A DNA stretch of 64,000 nt from Candidatus Saccharicenans sp. (GTDB taxonomy: Bacteria; Acidobacteriota; Aminicenantia; Aminicenantales; Saccharicenantaceae). How positions within the stretch are numbered: the first letter of the stretch is position 1; each line of letters begins with the position of its first letter. The notes under the pieces are model-generated. The model was not told where the DNA came from, searched no databases, and was given only the letters and a program-made list of their open reading frames with translations. Of this stretch, positions 63,738-64,000 are shown piece by piece. The translations under genes and the position numbers were made by a program. The stretch spans positions 37,902 through 101,901 of the forward strand of contig JASEFX010000003.1 in NCBI GenBank assembly GCA_030018265.1, in the 5' to 3' direction.

Positions 63738-64000
63738 ATGCCCGCGATTCTGACTCCGGTTAAAACTCGAGAGGACATTCTTTTTGAAGACAGCCTGCGG
63801 CCGCAGAAATTTGACGATTTCATCGGCCAGGAGAACGTCAAAAACAACCTGAAAATCTTCATCGAAGCCGCCCGCAGAAGGAACGAACATCTCGACCACG
63901 TGCTGCTTTACGGTCCGCCCGGACTCGGCAAGACCAGCCTGGCTTACCTGATTTCGAGAGAGCTTGGCGTCGGCATAAAGCCCACCTCCGGACCGGTAAT
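63738..64000 (+). CDS. ruvB: Holliday junction helicase RuvB, cut by window end
   Basis: The first 87 residues of RuvB, beginning [20 protein letters not shown] and with [12 protein letters not shown] and the Walker [12 protein letters not shown] near residue 63. The gene continues beyond 64000. GAGG about 7 bases upstream supports the ATG at 63738. Confidence 0.95.
   Translation, partial: MPAILTPVKTREDILFEDSLRPQKFDDFIGQENVKNNLKIFIEAARRRNEHLDHVLLYGPPGLGKTSLAYLISRELGVGIKPTSGPV

Overview
The window reads as chromosomal DNA of a Gram-negative-type, probably anaerobic, peptide-fermenting bacterium of medium GC content. Evidence for an outer membrane is two TonB-dependent receptors and a probable outer-membrane barrel protein. 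Evidence for peptide and amino-acid fermentation is an M14 peptidase, a penicillin-acylase-type hydrolase, a threonine/serine dehydratase-like enzyme, an indolepyruvate:ferredoxin oxidoreductase and an ADP-forming acyl-CoA synthetase. The mix, which includes an archaeal-type asparagine synthetase A and a six-bladed beta-propeller secreted protein, resembles Candidatus Aminicenantes or a related Acidobacteriota-like lineage. That placement is inference from gene content; no 16S gene is present. No tRNA, rRNA, CRISPR array, prophage or intact insertion sequence was seen.

Layout. 1-7.5 kb: secreted amidohydrolase, HAD phosphatase, then a small membrane protein, a short secreted protein and a 1299-aa NtrY-like sensor kinase. 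7.6-11.6 kb: flavodoxin, NIF3-like protein preceded by a divergent acyl-CoA-dehydrogenase-like gene, a YHS/TRASH-type small protein, acylphosphatase and a ThiD-family kinase. 11.8-16.2 kb: a tight minus-strand operon of PLP dehydratase, substrate-binding lipoprotein and penicillin acylase. 16.4-19.4 kb: CobO, a zincin, a DapA-family lyase and asparagine synthetase A. 19.4-23.5 kb: a frameshifted beta-propeller gene, a class C beta-lactamase-like hydrolase, a large SRP RNA and a hypothetical secreted protein. 23.8-33.1 kb: M14 peptidase, BtuB-like receptor, YugP-like zinc peptidase, ACT protein, GlcD-type oxidase and transketolase. 33.4-38 kb: ABC-2 exporter under a palindromic operator, dGTPase-like HD protein and a heavily decayed PDZ/TPR pseudogene. 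38.3-48.5 kb: YggS, OFA-type MFS transporter, RmuC, FmdB-like zinc ribbon, GH2 glycosidase, methyltransferase, second TonB receptor, DUF6506-like protein and a barrel protein. 48.6-51.7 kb: a receiver-PAS-histidine kinase. 51.8-56.4 kb: iorA-iorB-acd energy operon, divergent from an Rrf2 regulator followed by ResB and CcsA/ResC (56.5-59.2 kb). 59.4-61.6 kb: FolD and a GGDEF protein. 61.8-64 kb: yebC-ruvC-ruvA-ruvB, with ruvB cut by the window edge.

How the genes work together. The clearest metabolic unit is iorA-iorB-acd. Aromatic 2-oxo acids from amino-acid transamination would be oxidised to aryl-acyl-CoA with reduction of ferredoxin, and the ADP-forming ligase would recover ATP. The dehydratase/lipoprotein/penicillin-acylase operon and the secreted peptidases could feed amino acids into this route. 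Corrinoid use is suggested by CobO and a BtuB-like receptor.

I found no convincing new defence or mobile system. The items most worth a second look are the IorA that lacks its C-terminal ferredoxin domain, the beta-alpha order of the fused acyl-CoA synthetase, the archaeal-type asparagine synthetase A, the large SRP RNA, the operator embedded in the exporter promoter, the three-gene penicillin acylase operon, and the two broken secreted-protein genes.
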